33,664 bases of DNA, from the NCBI GenBank assembly GCA_018780265.1, contig JADMJV010000149.1:1-33664 (forward strand). The letters run 5' to 3'. This stretch comes from a bacterium (GTDB lineage: Bacteria > Vulcanimicrobiota > Xenobia > Xenobiales > JADMJV01). Positions 7,803-15,950 of the stretch are shown in pieces. The notes under the pieces were generated by a model, which was not told the DNA's origin, did no database searches, and was given only the letters and a program-made list of their open reading frames with translations. The stretch's first letter is position 1, and each line of letters opens with the position of its first letter. A program made the position numbers and the translations under genes.

Positions 7803-8010
7803 TCTACAGCCTCCCTTCAGGATACCGAATCAAAGTTCGCTCTCAGTATACGCTTTCTTTAAAAAAAACACAAACGGCTTAACGGCTTGGGGGTGCACAT
7901 GCCATTTATGGGTGAAATTCGCGGCGCCAGTCAACAAGCGCATTTGGCCAAGACCACCAAAGGAAAACAAGTCCAGGAAAGAGTACAAGACCTCCATGTC
8001 TTAGCAAACA

Positions 8011-8322
8011 ATGACTATGGGTGATGGGAAGAAAGACCGGCTGCTAATTCAGGCGCTGCCGCCTCAGGGTGAATTCCACTTTTGGCGTCTCGAATCTCGC
8101 GAGAGGATGCTCACTCCCACAGGGGTCCATGCGTCTGTCTGGACTTTTGATTTGCGAGTCCGATGGTTGATGGAAGTCGGCCTGGCGGAGGTCGGTTACG
8201 TAGTCTATAACCGAGACACAGAGGGCATCGAATACTTATGGCTTCCCACAACGCGCTGCTCAAAATCGCAAGCCGCATTTACTCTGGCTGGGATGGATCC
8301 AGTCCTGAGGACTGGGGCATAA
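8011..8322 (+). CDS. Hypothetical small protein
   Basis: 103 residues from the ATG at 8011 (another ATG lies two codons later). The first 80 residues look protein-like, with alternating charged and hydrophobic stretches and many Trp/Tyr. The last 20 (after WLPTTR) look less so, and a second ORF opens there in another frame, so the true end may be a frameshift or overlap. There is no clear ribosome binding site and no recognised family. Confidence 0.35.
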   Translation: MTMGDGKKDRLLIQALPPQGEFHFWRLESRERMLTPTGVHASVWTFDLRVRWLMEVGLAEVGYVVYNRDTEGIEYLWLPTTRCSKSQAAFTLAGMDPVLRTGA

Positions 8323-8411
8323 CGTCACCTCAATTGACCGGGGAGGCCGCGCGAAGGGCTCTGGAAGATGCCTTTGCTGAGCTGGATAGAGAGCAAGGCA
8401 AACCCGAGTAG
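8238..8411 (+). CDS. Small hypothetical protein overlapping its upstream neighbour
   Basis: 57 residues from the ATG at 8238 to the TAG at 8411, overlapping the preceding ORF in a different frame. Composition is coding-like: a helical start (MASHNALLKIASRIYSGW), a Ser/Pro/Asp linker, then an amphipathic helix (EAARRALEDAFAELDREQ). GAGGGC lies about 12 nt upstream. It may be a real small partner of the 8011-8322 ORF or the displaced end of one split gene. Confidence 0.35.
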   Translation: MASHNALLKIASRIYSGWDGSSPEDWGITSPQLTGEAARRALEDAFAELDREQGKPE

Positions 8412-8596
8412 TGCCACAATACGCGGTGGACAGCTGCATTATTTTTGATGAGAACCTCAGCTCCCTGCTGAACCTCCACCAAAAGCTGACTCAACTTCGT
8501 CTCGGCCTCACGAACGCCGCAGGTTCGTTGCTTCTTGCTCTTTGTGGCTCTTGTGGTCACACCGTAAATGTATCGATTGGGTTGGGCCTGTGTCAA
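8330..8596 (-). pseudogene. Phd/YefM-like antitoxin remnant
   Basis: The N-terminal two thirds resemble the Phd/YefM antitoxin core: VREAETKLSQLLVEVQQG followed by AEVLIKNNAAVHRVL. This matches the family layout of a helix, a Gly-Ala/Glu turn and a beta strand that normally ends in a variant of VARLVP. After about residue 62 the frame runs antisense through the 8238-8411 ORF and loses family likeness. No Doc, VapC or RelE toxin follows. I read it as a decayed antitoxin gene left over from a lost toxin-antitoxin pair. The nominal start is TTG 8596, or GTG twelve codons later. Confidence 0.5.
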
Positions 8597-8600
8597 CGGT

Positions 8601-10064
8601 TCAGTTGGGGCAGTATTTGCGCTGGATCTTTTGCAGTTCGACCTGCACTTCCACCAGGCTCTTGAAGCGCCTGGCGGGGTCCTTGAGCAGCATGCGGTCG
8701 ATCATGGCATCCAGCTCTTCGGGTAACTGTGATTTATACTCGCGCACCCGCGGGGGGGGCTCCTGGAGGTGCTTCATGACCAGCGTGAGTGAATCGGCCA
8801 CTTCAAAGGGGCGGCGCCCGGTGACCATTTCAAACAGCATCACCCCCAGCGCATATTGGTCAGTGGCCGGCAACAGGCTGCCCCCGGTGATCTGTTCGGG
8901 AGCCATATAGGCCGGCGTACCAAAGGTGTCGCCGGTGCGGGTCACATTCTCCGACTCTTCGCGCTTGGCCAGACCCAGGTCCATCACCTTGACCAGTTTG
9001 TTGTTGTTGGTGACCATCACGTTGTCGGGCTTGAGGTCGCGGTGGACCACGCCCCTCTGATGGGCGTGGATCAGGCCCTGCACCATGCCCAGCGCCAGGC
9101 TCATCGCCTCGGGCAGGGGAAAGCCTTTTTCGGGCAGCAAGTCGCGCAGCGTTTCCCCCTGGATGTATTCCATGGAGAGGTAGAGGATATTGTCTTGCTC
9201 GCCAAAGTCGATCATGCGCACCACGTTGGGGTGGTCCAGCGTGCGCGAAATCTGCACCTCGCGATTAAAGCGCCGGCGATACTCCACGTCCTGGGCCAGG
9301 TCGGGATTCATCACTTTGACGGCCACCGCTTCGTCGTCGTTCATGGTGACCACCGATACACCCTTATAGACCACGGCCATACCGCCCGCGCCCAGGCGCT
9401 TGACGGTGGCCCACTCGCCAAACTGACGACCCAGGAAAAGGTCGTTTTGCACATCCAGATTGCGCAGCCGCTCGTTGAACTTGTTGACCCTGGCCCGCTC
9501 CTCGCGCCAGGCCTTTTGGCGGGGGAAGACAACGGCGACCAGGGCAAAACCGACGGCTCCGGCCAGGGCTAGCAAGGTGAATGTGAGAATGGGGCGGATC
9601 TGAAACCAGTAGACCGTGCGCTGAATCCAGGCACCCAGGCCTGGGGCGGGCTGGAGCTGTAGGGGGGCGTTGGCCTTATTGGGAAAGTAGACGACATCGC
9701 CGTCCTTATTGTGCTGGATGGCGTATTCGGTCACAAAGTCGGACAGAATCACGTATCCGTGAAAGGGTTGGATGGGGCCGTCCATGGCTTTGCTGCCCCC
9801 CACGTGGAAGGCAATTTTCCCCTCAGGAAAGCGACTCAGGTCAAGATCTATGGCCTCGTTGGACCTACCCAGGTAACCCAGGTTGTTTCCATAGGCAACC
9901 TTCGAGTTGCCTCCAGCCACCATCTCCCCATAGACGGACGCCCCCGGCGGCTGGACGCGAATCACCAGTTTGATGGGTTTTTGCAACTCCAGCGAAGCGG
10001 GCGGCTTGGCGTGCAGCGGCGCAGCCCCCATTAGCATCAAACCTAGCAGCAATTCGAGCCGCAT
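8601..10064 (-). CDS. Membrane Ser/Thr protein kinase with secreted N-terminal domain (kinase 2)
   Basis: A 487-residue protein whose ATG follows the previous gene's TAG with no gap. It has a signal peptide (1-19, ending LHA), an extracytoplasmic domain (about 25-150) beginning with a PEGA-like strand (QPPGASVYGEM), a membrane segment (about 158-180), a basic linker (180-205) and a Hanks-type kinase (about 213-487). The motifs are GAGGMAVVY, VAVK with Lys250, a Glu269 helix-C candidate, HRDLKPDN with Asp343, DLG instead of DFG at Asp362, and TPAYMAPEQ. It should be catalytically competent. Both kinases share a motif order outside the membrane, including an APLQL / PPLQL stretch just before the membrane segment, which suggests a common origin. 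It closes the second pseudopilus operon. Confidence 0.93.
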   Translation of the reverse strand: MRLELLLGLMLMGAAPLHAKPPASLELQKPIKLVIRVQPPGASVYGEMVAGGNSKVAYGNNLGYLGRSNEAIDLDLSRFPEGKIAFHVGGSKAMDGPIQPFHGYVILSDFVTEYAIQHNKDGDVVYFPNKANAPLQLQPAPGLGAWIQRTVYWFQIRPILTFTLLALAGAVGFALVAVVFPRQKAWREERARVNKFNERLRNLDVQNDLFLGRQFGEWATVKRLGAGGMAVVYKGVSVVTMNDDEAVAVKVMNPDLAQDVEYRRRFNREVQISRTLDHPNVVRMIDFGEQDNILYLSMEYIQGETLRDLLPEKGFPLPEAMSLALGMVQGLIHAHQRGVVHRDLKPDNVMVTNNNKLVKVMDLGLAKREESENVTRTGDTFGTPAYMAPEQITGGSLLPATDQYALGVMLFEMVTGRRPFEVADSLTLVMKHLQEPPPRVREYKSQLPEELDAMIDRMLLKDPARRFKSLVEVQVELQKIQRKYCPN

Positions 10065-10700
10065 CTAGTAGTGGTTCCTAAGCATCGCCTTTCGAAAGAG
10101 TTCCACCACCGACTTCTTATTCTTGCCTGGAATGTCTTTTTGTAGAACTATCCTGGAGGCGTAGACTTCGCCCCCCGAGGTATACTCTTTTTCTACCCAA
10201 AAAGTCTCTACGTTTTTGGCGAAGCTCTTCTCCGTGCCGTTGGTCTGGTTGCAGATCAAGTCGAGATTTAGGCGGGTCGTTTGTAGGGCCACGGCGGGTA
10301 GAAAACTGAGGACCACACCCGACGGGTCTCCGTTGCTAAATCTCTTGCGAAAAAGCTGCTTCTTGGTGATGTTGTGATACCAGATCAGCAGTTGAGGTTG
10401 GAAATTCAGGATGCCGCTGCCCAGAGCGGTAGTCACCGGGTGAGTGGCCGTGATCATGCCGTCTCCAGCATTTATGGGAAAAGCCAGAGAGGTACCGGTG
10501 GGCACGGTATTCTGTAAATCGGCCGTGAGTTGTTGCAGTGCGAGTTCTCCTTGTTGTTGCAACTCGGTGAGTATCTGCCCCTCGCTGACAATGCGGAAGG
10601 ACGGCACGATCACGAAAAAGATCGTCATGCTGACCAGAAAGGCGATGGCCCCGGCCACCATTACCTCGATCAGATTCATGCCTCGACGCTGCCGCCTCAT
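10065..10700 (-). CDS. Prepilin-like minor pilin (PilW/GspJ type)
   Basis: A 211-residue protein with leader MRRQRRG and a mature start MNLIEVMVAGAIAFLV; Glu sits at mature position 5 as required for assembly. A periplasmic globular region follows, ending with a polar Lys-rich tail. The ATG overlaps the upstream stop (ATGA) and its TAG abuts the kinase 2 ATG. By family it is a minor pilin that helps initiate or tip the pilus. PilW/GspJ rather than GspH is chosen on length and on its order after a PilV-like gene. Confidence 0.85.
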   Translation of the reverse strand: MRRQRRGMNLIEVMVAGAIAFLVSMTIFFVIVPSFRIVSEGQILTELQQQGELALQQLTADLQNTVPTGTSLAFPINAGDGMITATHPVTTALGSGILNFQPQLLIWYHNITKKQLFRKRFSNGDPSGVVLSFLPAVALQTTRLNLDLICNQTNGTEKSFAKNVETFWVEKEYTSGGEVYASRIVLQKDIPGKNKKSVVELFRKAMLRNHY

Positions 10701-11086
10701 CGGGTCAGGTTGTGCAAATACATGGTATGCACCACTTGGTTGTCACGTCGTTGAAACTTCCAGCGCACGGTCACGCGGGCTATCTTCAGATAGCCTTCGA
10801 GATTGGGATCATCGGGGTGATAGTTGAGGGCCACGATAGGTTCAAATTCCGTGTTGGCATAGAGTTTTTTCTGATAGGCGGGGGGCGTGGTTACCGAGAC
10901 GTTGGCAAACGAGCGGCTGCGCAGGTCTTCCAGAATGGATTGGGCAAAATTGTCGGCGATGATTTGAGTCTCGCCGCGATGGATGGCTACCATGGATCCC
11001 GGATAGAGATTCAACACGAACAGGATTACGAAAGCAAAGAGTACCGACGCAAAAATCGTTTCCAGAAGGGTAAAGCCGCGTCTCAT
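10697..11086 (-). CDS. Prepilin-like minor pilin (PilV/GspI type)
   Basis: A 129-residue protein with a textbook prepilin signal: MRRG followed by FTLLETIFASVLFAFVI, cleavage after Gly and Glu at mature position 5. The body is short and beta-rich, with WKFQRRDNQVVHTMYL near the end, as in PilV/GspI. It overlaps its upstream and downstream neighbours by 4 nt each. It appears to be the intact counterpart of the frameshifted gene at 5465-5802. Confidence 0.88.
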   Translation of the reverse strand: MRRGFTLLETIFASVLFAFVILFVLNLYPGSMVAIHRGETQIIADNFAQSILEDLRSRSFANVSVTTPPAYQKKLYANTEFEPIVALNYHPDDPNLEGYLKIARVTVRWKFQRRDNQVVHTMYLHNLTR

Positions 11087-13047
11087 TGCACCACATCGCG
11101 CCAGTAGAGGACCCGCATCCGTTCGGCCCGCGAAAGGTAGCGCGAGAGGTGCAGGTCCTTGTTCAGGTTCAGTTCGAAAATCGGAGCCCCCGAGGTGCCC
11201 GGCGGATTGCTGCCAAAGGGGACTTTGTCGTTAATGAAGGCGGATTGCTGCTTGAGAAGAGGATTCGCCATTTTCGAAACAGGTCTATTTCCGCTAAAAT
11301 TCGTGGATACAATGGCGTTCACAAGCGTCAGTTCGCCCGCAGTGAGTGGGGGTTGGCCGAGAGAGGATAAATCCTGATTCAGTACGCTGATGGCGTGGGT
11401 CTGGGCCTGGCTCAGTAGTTGCGGGTCGTCACCGTTGACCACGGTGGCTCCAAAAGTAAAGCGCAAATCGGCGTTTGTGAGGGGCGAGGAGCCGGTCGGA
11501 GCCGGCACTTCCTTAAGGATCAAAGTTCCAGTGGTGGGGTCGGTCGTTTCTATCGTCTTGTACATCCCGTTTCCAAGGGACTGCTGAACATAAGCTGGCG
11601 GAGGTGTGCCGGGATTGGGAATCATATCGCCCCAGGCGGCATCTGTCTGGCGGCGCAGCATATATTTGCCAGTAGCGGGGTCCAGGAAGCCGACCATCGG
11701 GCGGGTGATCTCCGTGGTCAGCGGAACTGTGAAATTCAGTCCACGAACGTTGAGAGCCATCGGCTCCGTCCCCGCCGGAAAGGCATACTGGTCCGGCAAC
11801 TCGGGGTCCGTGCCCCCCGGTGTGGCTGGTGGGGTGATTTGTAGTGCGCTATCGACGGCCACCAAAGTGGTGTCTTTCAGGTCCATCCCTGAAGTCGAGG
11901 GACTGACGGTGTTGCCCAGAATGCTGGTGAAATCGGTGCTCAGCTTGCCTTCGGAGTAGACTACGCCGGAGATTTTCAGTCGATCTCCGGAGGTCCCGTT
12001 CAAGCTGAGATCGCCCGCCGACAGAATGGCGACCTTGTTGTTGCTGGCCACCTGACCTCCACCCTGGATGGTGATTTTTCCTTTGGAAATGATGGCCCCT
12101 TCCCCTGAAATCTGGCCGTTTACTGTGATGTCCCCATCGACGAATAGAACTCCACCGTCCAAAGTTAGTCCGCCGCTGAAGTCCACGTTGCCAGCACTGT
12201 GGTTTAGACCGGAAATCGAATTGGAAGCCTGGCTGCCTGGACTTAAAGATTGACAACCTGTCTGTCCCAATGGGTTGTAACTTTCTATGTCGATGTCGGG
12301 TATTGTGGCGGCCTGGGCGTGCAGGCGGCGCTCCCCTTTGACCACGTTTTGACCAAGGTCGGCGCCGCCCGATGCCTGAATGTCGCCGGTGACAGTCACC
12401 TGATTGCCCTGCAGAACCAGGGCGTCGGTGAGTGCGGTGGAGTTGGCCACCAGATGCCCGGGCAACTCTTTGGTCGGGTCATTGACGTCGGCCTCATTCT
12501 CGAAGGCGCCCACGCGGGAGTTACCGGAAATGTTGATTTTGCCGCCGGAGGCGATGGCCCAGGGGAACTTGGGGATGTAAACGAGGGACTCCATGGCTCG
12601 TTCCACTCCGTGGTCAACACCCACCGCTCGCAAGTAGGCAGATTCACCGGGCAGTGTGCGACCGCTCACCGTGATGGGGGCGTCGGATCCAAAGTTGTTG
12701 ACAGAAACTTCCAGTCGTACGGTTTTGAGATTTGCATTGATGGCTGCCAGGTTGGCTGGATTAAAAGCCACCAGGCCGTTGGGGGACTCCGTGTCTGCGT
12801 AATCCTGAGTCACCGTTCCCTGATACTTATCGTTGGTATACATGATTTCGGCTACGGCTTTGGCCAGGGCGGCTTCGGCCAGGTTGCGCGCCGACTGAGA
12901 GTGATGCAGGCGATTGGAGACGCTCAGGTGATGAAACGACGTGCCTGCTACGGTGAAGGCCATCAAGAGCAGCAGCGTGCTGGCCACCAGCACAGTCAGG
13001 ATGCCCGCTCCGCGGCGCTTGGGATAGCGTTTCCAGGGTAGCTTCAT
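11083..13047 (-). CDS. PilX/GspK-like protein with large beta-rich surface domain
   Basis: A 654-residue protein. The N-terminus has a basic stretch (MKLPWKRYPKRRG) and then AGILTVLVASTLLLLMAF, the PilX/GspK type of inner-membrane helix, which lacks the canonical Glu5. A long helix follows (about 45-70: HSQSARNLAEAALAKAVAEI). The centre (about 170-370) is full of short strands spaced by Gly/Asn, for example FSGGLTLDGG, DGDITVNGQI and GKITIQGGG, typical of a parallel beta-helix or bactofilin-like fold. The C-terminal 280 residues are Pro/Thr-rich and then mixed. Such proteins likely sit at the pilus tip or act as adhesins. It is coupled to the PilV-like gene by a 4-nt overlap and lies 8 nt after the GspF-like gene. 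Confidence 0.8.
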   Translation of the reverse strand: MKLPWKRYPKRRGAGILTVLVASTLLLLMAFTVAGTSFHHLSVSNRLHHSQSARNLAEAALAKAVAEIMYTNDKYQGTVTQDYADTESPNGLVAFNPANLAAINANLKTVRLEVSVNNFGSDAPITVSGRTLPGESAYLRAVGVDHGVERAMESLVYIPKFPWAIASGGKINISGNSRVGAFENEADVNDPTKELPGHLVANSTALTDALVLQGNQVTVTGDIQASGGADLGQNVVKGERRLHAQAATIPDIDIESYNPLGQTGCQSLSPGSQASNSISGLNHSAGNVDFSGGLTLDGGVLFVDGDITVNGQISGEGAIISKGKITIQGGGQVASNNKVAILSAGDLSLNGTSGDRLKISGVVYSEGKLSTDFTSILGNTVSPSTSGMDLKDTTLVAVDSALQITPPATPGGTDPELPDQYAFPAGTEPMALNVRGLNFTVPLTTEITRPMVGFLDPATGKYMLRRQTDAAWGDMIPNPGTPPPAYVQQSLGNGMYKTIETTDPTTGTLILKEVPAPTGSSPLTNADLRFTFGATVVNGDDPQLLSQAQTHAISVLNQDLSSLGQPPLTAGELTLVNAIVSTNFSGNRPVSKMANPLLKQQSAFINDKVPFGSNPPGTSGAPIFELNLNKDLHLSRYLSRAERMRVLYWRDVVQ

Positions 13048-13055
13048 CGCGCCTC

Positions 13056-14198
13056 CTAATGCATGTTCTCGATGACTTGGGACATCGGCAGCATGGTTGC
13101 CAGCACTAACGTCCCTACCATTATACCAATAAAAGCCATAATTGCCGGTTCTAACATGGCGGTAAAAATATCGAGCGAGTGATCGACTTCGGCCTCATAC
13201 ATTTCCGCCGCTTTGTGGAGTAGTTCGCCGAGGCTGGCCGATTCTTCTCCCGCCTGGACCATATTGAGCATCATTTTGGGGAAAAACTCGGTGGCCTCCA
13301 GGCTGGCGGCAAAAGACTCTCCCTGGCTGAGCCGTTCGGTGGCCGCTTTGATCGAATCCATCAAAAGCGGATTTTCGGTGACCTCGGCCGAGATGGGCAG
13401 CGAACCCAGCGGATTCATGCCGCATTCGATCTGGACGCTGAGGGCTCGCGAGAAACGGGCCAGGGCCAGCGAGTGATACACTTTGCCCAGTCCCGGAATT
13501 TTGCTGACCCAAATCGCCACCGTGCGTTGATTTTTGTGCTGGCGCAGCCAGGCGGGCAGGATAAACCAGAGGAGGGCTGCCAGGGCGGCAAAACTGGCGT
13601 AAAAAGCCGGACTGCGCAGAAAGGTGGTGATCTTCATTACCACCACCGTGATCAGGGGGGGTTCCACGCCCGAGCCCGCGATCAGTTCAAACATCCCTTT
13701 CATAATATAGGGAGGAACGGTGACCATCATAATGGTGGCCACCACCAGAATAAAGGCCGGGTAACTGATGGTGCTCTTGACTTTGAGCACCAGGGCGCGC
13801 TCTTTCTCTTCGTAGCGACTCAGTTCCAGCAGGACCTGATCGAGCAGTCCGGTTTTTTCGCCCATTTGCACCAGTCGCAACTGGAGGCGCGAAAAGGCTC
13901 GGGGAAAACAGTTCATGGCTGCAGACAGGGGATAGCCACCTTGGATTCTCTCGGACATGCCGCGGCAAATGTAGGCCAACTTGTCGTCGTCCACCTGGTC
14001 GGCCAGGTAGTCCAGCGAGCGGTCCACGGTAACACCCGCCAACACCATGGTCGAAAGCGAGCGTAAAAAGACGGTCTTGGCATCCCCGTTGGGCCGGGTG
14101 TATTCGACCTGGTTTAGCTTGATCTTAGAACGCGCAGGCGCGCCCTTGCGTTGCGGGCTAGCCATCTTCACGTTTCTCGTTGACAGAATGAGGGTCAT
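13056..14198 (-). CDS. Inner-membrane platform protein of pilus/secretion system (PilC/GspF-like)
   Basis: A 380-residue GspF-family protein. It has a short basic N-terminus, a first T2SSF domain (about 40-165) with FLRSLSTMVLAGVTVDRSL, hydrophobic segments at about 165-190 and 210-235, a second T2SSF domain (about 245-350) with FSRALSVQIECGMNPL, and a final membrane segment (about 350-373) with AFIGIMVGTLVLATMLPM. The start at 14198 has GGAGG about 10 nt upstream; an internal ATG at codon 12 lacks one. It is first in the second pseudopilus operon and diverges from guaA. No assembly ATPase, secretin or prepilin peptidase is visible next to it. Confidence 0.92.
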   Translation of the reverse strand: MTLILSTRNVKMASPQRKGAPARSKIKLNQVEYTRPNGDAKTVFLRSLSTMVLAGVTVDRSLDYLADQVDDDKLAYICRGMSERIQGGYPLSAAMNCFPRAFSRLQLRLVQMGEKTGLLDQVLLELSRYEEKERALVLKVKSTISYPAFILVVATIMMVTVPPYIMKGMFELIAGSGVEPPLITVVVMKITTFLRSPAFYASFAALAALLWFILPAWLRQHKNQRTVAIWVSKIPGLGKVYHSLALARFSRALSVQIECGMNPLGSLPISAEVTENPLLMDSIKAATERLSQGESFAASLEATEFFPKMMLNMVQAGEESASLGELLHKAAEMYEAEVDHSLDIFTAMLEPAIMAFIGIMVGTLVLATMLPMSQVIENMH

Positions 14199-14398
14199 CG
14201 CGAGGGTATTCCTCCAGGATGCTGCTCATCTGCACTCCCTCTGAACCATCTATCAACCCTTCTTCTTCTGGAAGGGATAGTTGGATTCTACCATGCACGG
14301 TCGGGCAAAACAAGTTGAAGATCATTCGTGGGGGGTCTTCGGCGCAATCAGACCATGCCCTTGAAGGGAGCCGACAACCGGATTCGAAAGCTGCTGCC
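14199..14398 (+). other. Divergent intergenic region between the PilC-like gene and guaA
   Basis: About 200 nt that must hold the promoters for both the minus-strand pilus operon and guaA. I see no convincing -35/-10 pair. A short hairpin, GAAGATC (14317-14323) with GGTCTTC (14334-14340), pairs over 7 bp with one G-U and could lie in the guaA leader. I do not see a purine riboswitch core. Confidence 0.3.
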
Positions 14399-15946
14399 GT
14401 GCAAATAGAAGAACGTGTGGTGGTCCTCGACTACGGCTCCCAATATAATTTACTCATCGTACGTCGCTTGCGTGAAGTGGGCGTCTACGCCGAATTACTC
14501 GACCCCGATCGGCCCTGGGCCGAAATTGTGGCCGGGGTGCCTGTCAAGGCGGTGGTTCTCTCAGGCGGCCCCAACAGCGTCTACGAGAAGGATGCTCCTC
14601 GCTTGCCTCCGGGTTTGCTGGAGTCGGGACTGCCGCTGCTGGGCATCTGCTATGGAATGCAATTGCTGGCCAAAGAGTTAGGCGGCCAGGTGGTGGCCGC
14701 CACGCGGCGCGAGTACGGACCGGCCACCTTCCGGTTGCACCAAGCCTCTCCCCTGTGGCGGGGCCTGGAAGAGCACGAAGCCTGTTGGATGAGTCACGGC
14801 GACCAGGTTTTCAAGTTGCCCACCGGCTTTGAATCGCTGGCTTCCACGGATACGGCTCTGGCCGCCATGGGCGACGAGTCCCGCAAGTGTTACGCGCTGC
14901 AATTTCACCCGGAGGTGACCCACACCCCGGCGGGCGTGCAGATTTTGAGGAACTTTGTGGAACTGTCCGGCTGCACCCTGCATTGGACGGCGGGCAACTT
15001 TGTCGAAGCCAGTCTGTCGGAAATTCGCGCCCAAGTGGGCGACTCCAAGGTGGTCTGCGCCATTTCTGGCGGCGTCGATTCTACGGTGGCGGCCGTTTTG
15101 GTGCACAAGGCCATCGGGCCCAAACTCACCTGTCTCTTTGTAGACAACGGGTTGTTGCGCCAGGGCGAGGCCGAGCAGGTGATGGAGTCGCTGTCGGTAC
15201 TGGGGTTAAGCGTGCGCAAAGTGGATGCCCGTGAGCGTTTCCTCGGTGCTCTGGCCGGAATCCACGAGCCCGAAGAGAAGCGAAAACGCATTGGTGAGGC
15301 CTTTATCCGGGTTTTCGAAACGGAAGTGGCCGAACTGGGCGATGTGCCTTTCCTGGTGCAGGGGACGCTCTATCCCGACGTGATTGAGAGCGGCCATGGC
15401 GGTCATAAGAAGGCTCACAACATCAAGACGCATCACAATGTGGGGGGCTTGCCGGCCGATTCGCAGTTTCGCCTGGTCGAGCCCTTGCGCCAGTTGTTCA
15501 AGGACGAGGTTCGCCGAGTGGGCCGCGAGATGGGCATCGACAGCCGATTGCTGGAACGGCAGCCTTTCCCGGGTCCGGGTATGGCCGTGCGCTGTTTGGG
15601 CGAGGTGCGCGAAGACCGATTAAAAGTGGTGTGCGCCGCCGACGCCATTGTGCGGGAAGAGTTGGATCGCCTGCCCCTGGAGGGACCGGGTCGACGCCCC
15701 TGGCAGTATTTTGCCGCCCTGTTGCCGGTCAAGTCGGTGGGTGTCCAGGGCGATCAGCGCTCTTATGCCGAGGTGGTAGCCGTTCGGGCGGTTTATTCCG
15801 AAGACGCCATGACGGCCCAGGTGGCCGACCTGGACCACAGCCTTTTGACTCGTCTGGCCACCAGAATTGTGAATGAAGTGGCCGGCGTCAGTCGTGTCGT
15901 CTACGACATCACCCCCAAGCCGCCCGGCACCATTGAATGGGAGTAG
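14399..15946 (+). CDS. guaA: GMP synthase (glutamine-hydrolysing)
   Basis: A 515-residue enzyme that converts XMP, ATP and glutamine to GMP in the cytoplasm. The class I amidotransferase domain (about 6-190) has VVLDYGSQYN, nucleophile Cys84 in GICYGMQ, and the His/Glu pair in QFHPEVTHT. The ATP-pyrophosphatase domain (about 200-395) has the P-loop SGGVDSTVAA, and the C-terminal dimerisation domain (about 395-515) ends with the family-typical PPGTIEWE. GTG 14399 is the start because the amidotransferase fold begins right after it and the length then fits the family; the longer open frame from 14219 has no family likeness there. tyrS begins 4 nt downstream, so the two are probably co-transcribed. 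Confidence 0.95.
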   Translation: MQIEERVVVLDYGSQYNLLIVRRLREVGVYAELLDPDRPWAEIVAGVPVKAVVLSGGPNSVYEKDAPRLPPGLLESGLPLLGICYGMQLLAKELGGQVVAATRREYGPATFRLHQASPLWRGLEEHEACWMSHGDQVFKLPTGFESLASTDTALAAMGDESRKCYALQFHPEVTHTPAGVQILRNFVELSGCTLHWTAGNFVEASLSEIRAQVGDSKVVCAISGGVDSTVAAVLVHKAIGPKLTCLFVDNGLLRQGEAEQVMESLSVLGLSVRKVDARERFLGALAGIHEPEEKRKRIGEAFIRVFETEVAELGDVPFLVQGTLYPDVIESGHGGHKKAHNIKTHHNVGGLPADSQFRLVEPLRQLFKDEVRRVGREMGIDSRLLERQPFPGPGMAVRCLGEVREDRLKVVCAADAIVREELDRLPLEGPGRRPWQYFAALLPVKSVGVQGDQRSYAEVVAVRAVYSEDAMTAQVADLDHSLLTRLATRIVNEVAGVSRVVYDITPKPPGTIEWE

Positions 15947-15950
15947 AAAA

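Noticed and set aside
7309..8004. 231-residue plus-strand ORF
   Set aside because: Mostly antisense to the PemK-like toxin and its small partner, with Ser/Pro/Cys-rich composition.
7899..8024. Small plus-strand ORF of 41 codons
   Set aside because: No ribosome binding site and overlap with the 8011 start; too short to support.
12250..13041. Long plus-strand ORF (263 residues)
   Set aside because: It is antisense to the PilX-like gene, Gly/His/Val-rich, with no ribosome site or family likeness.
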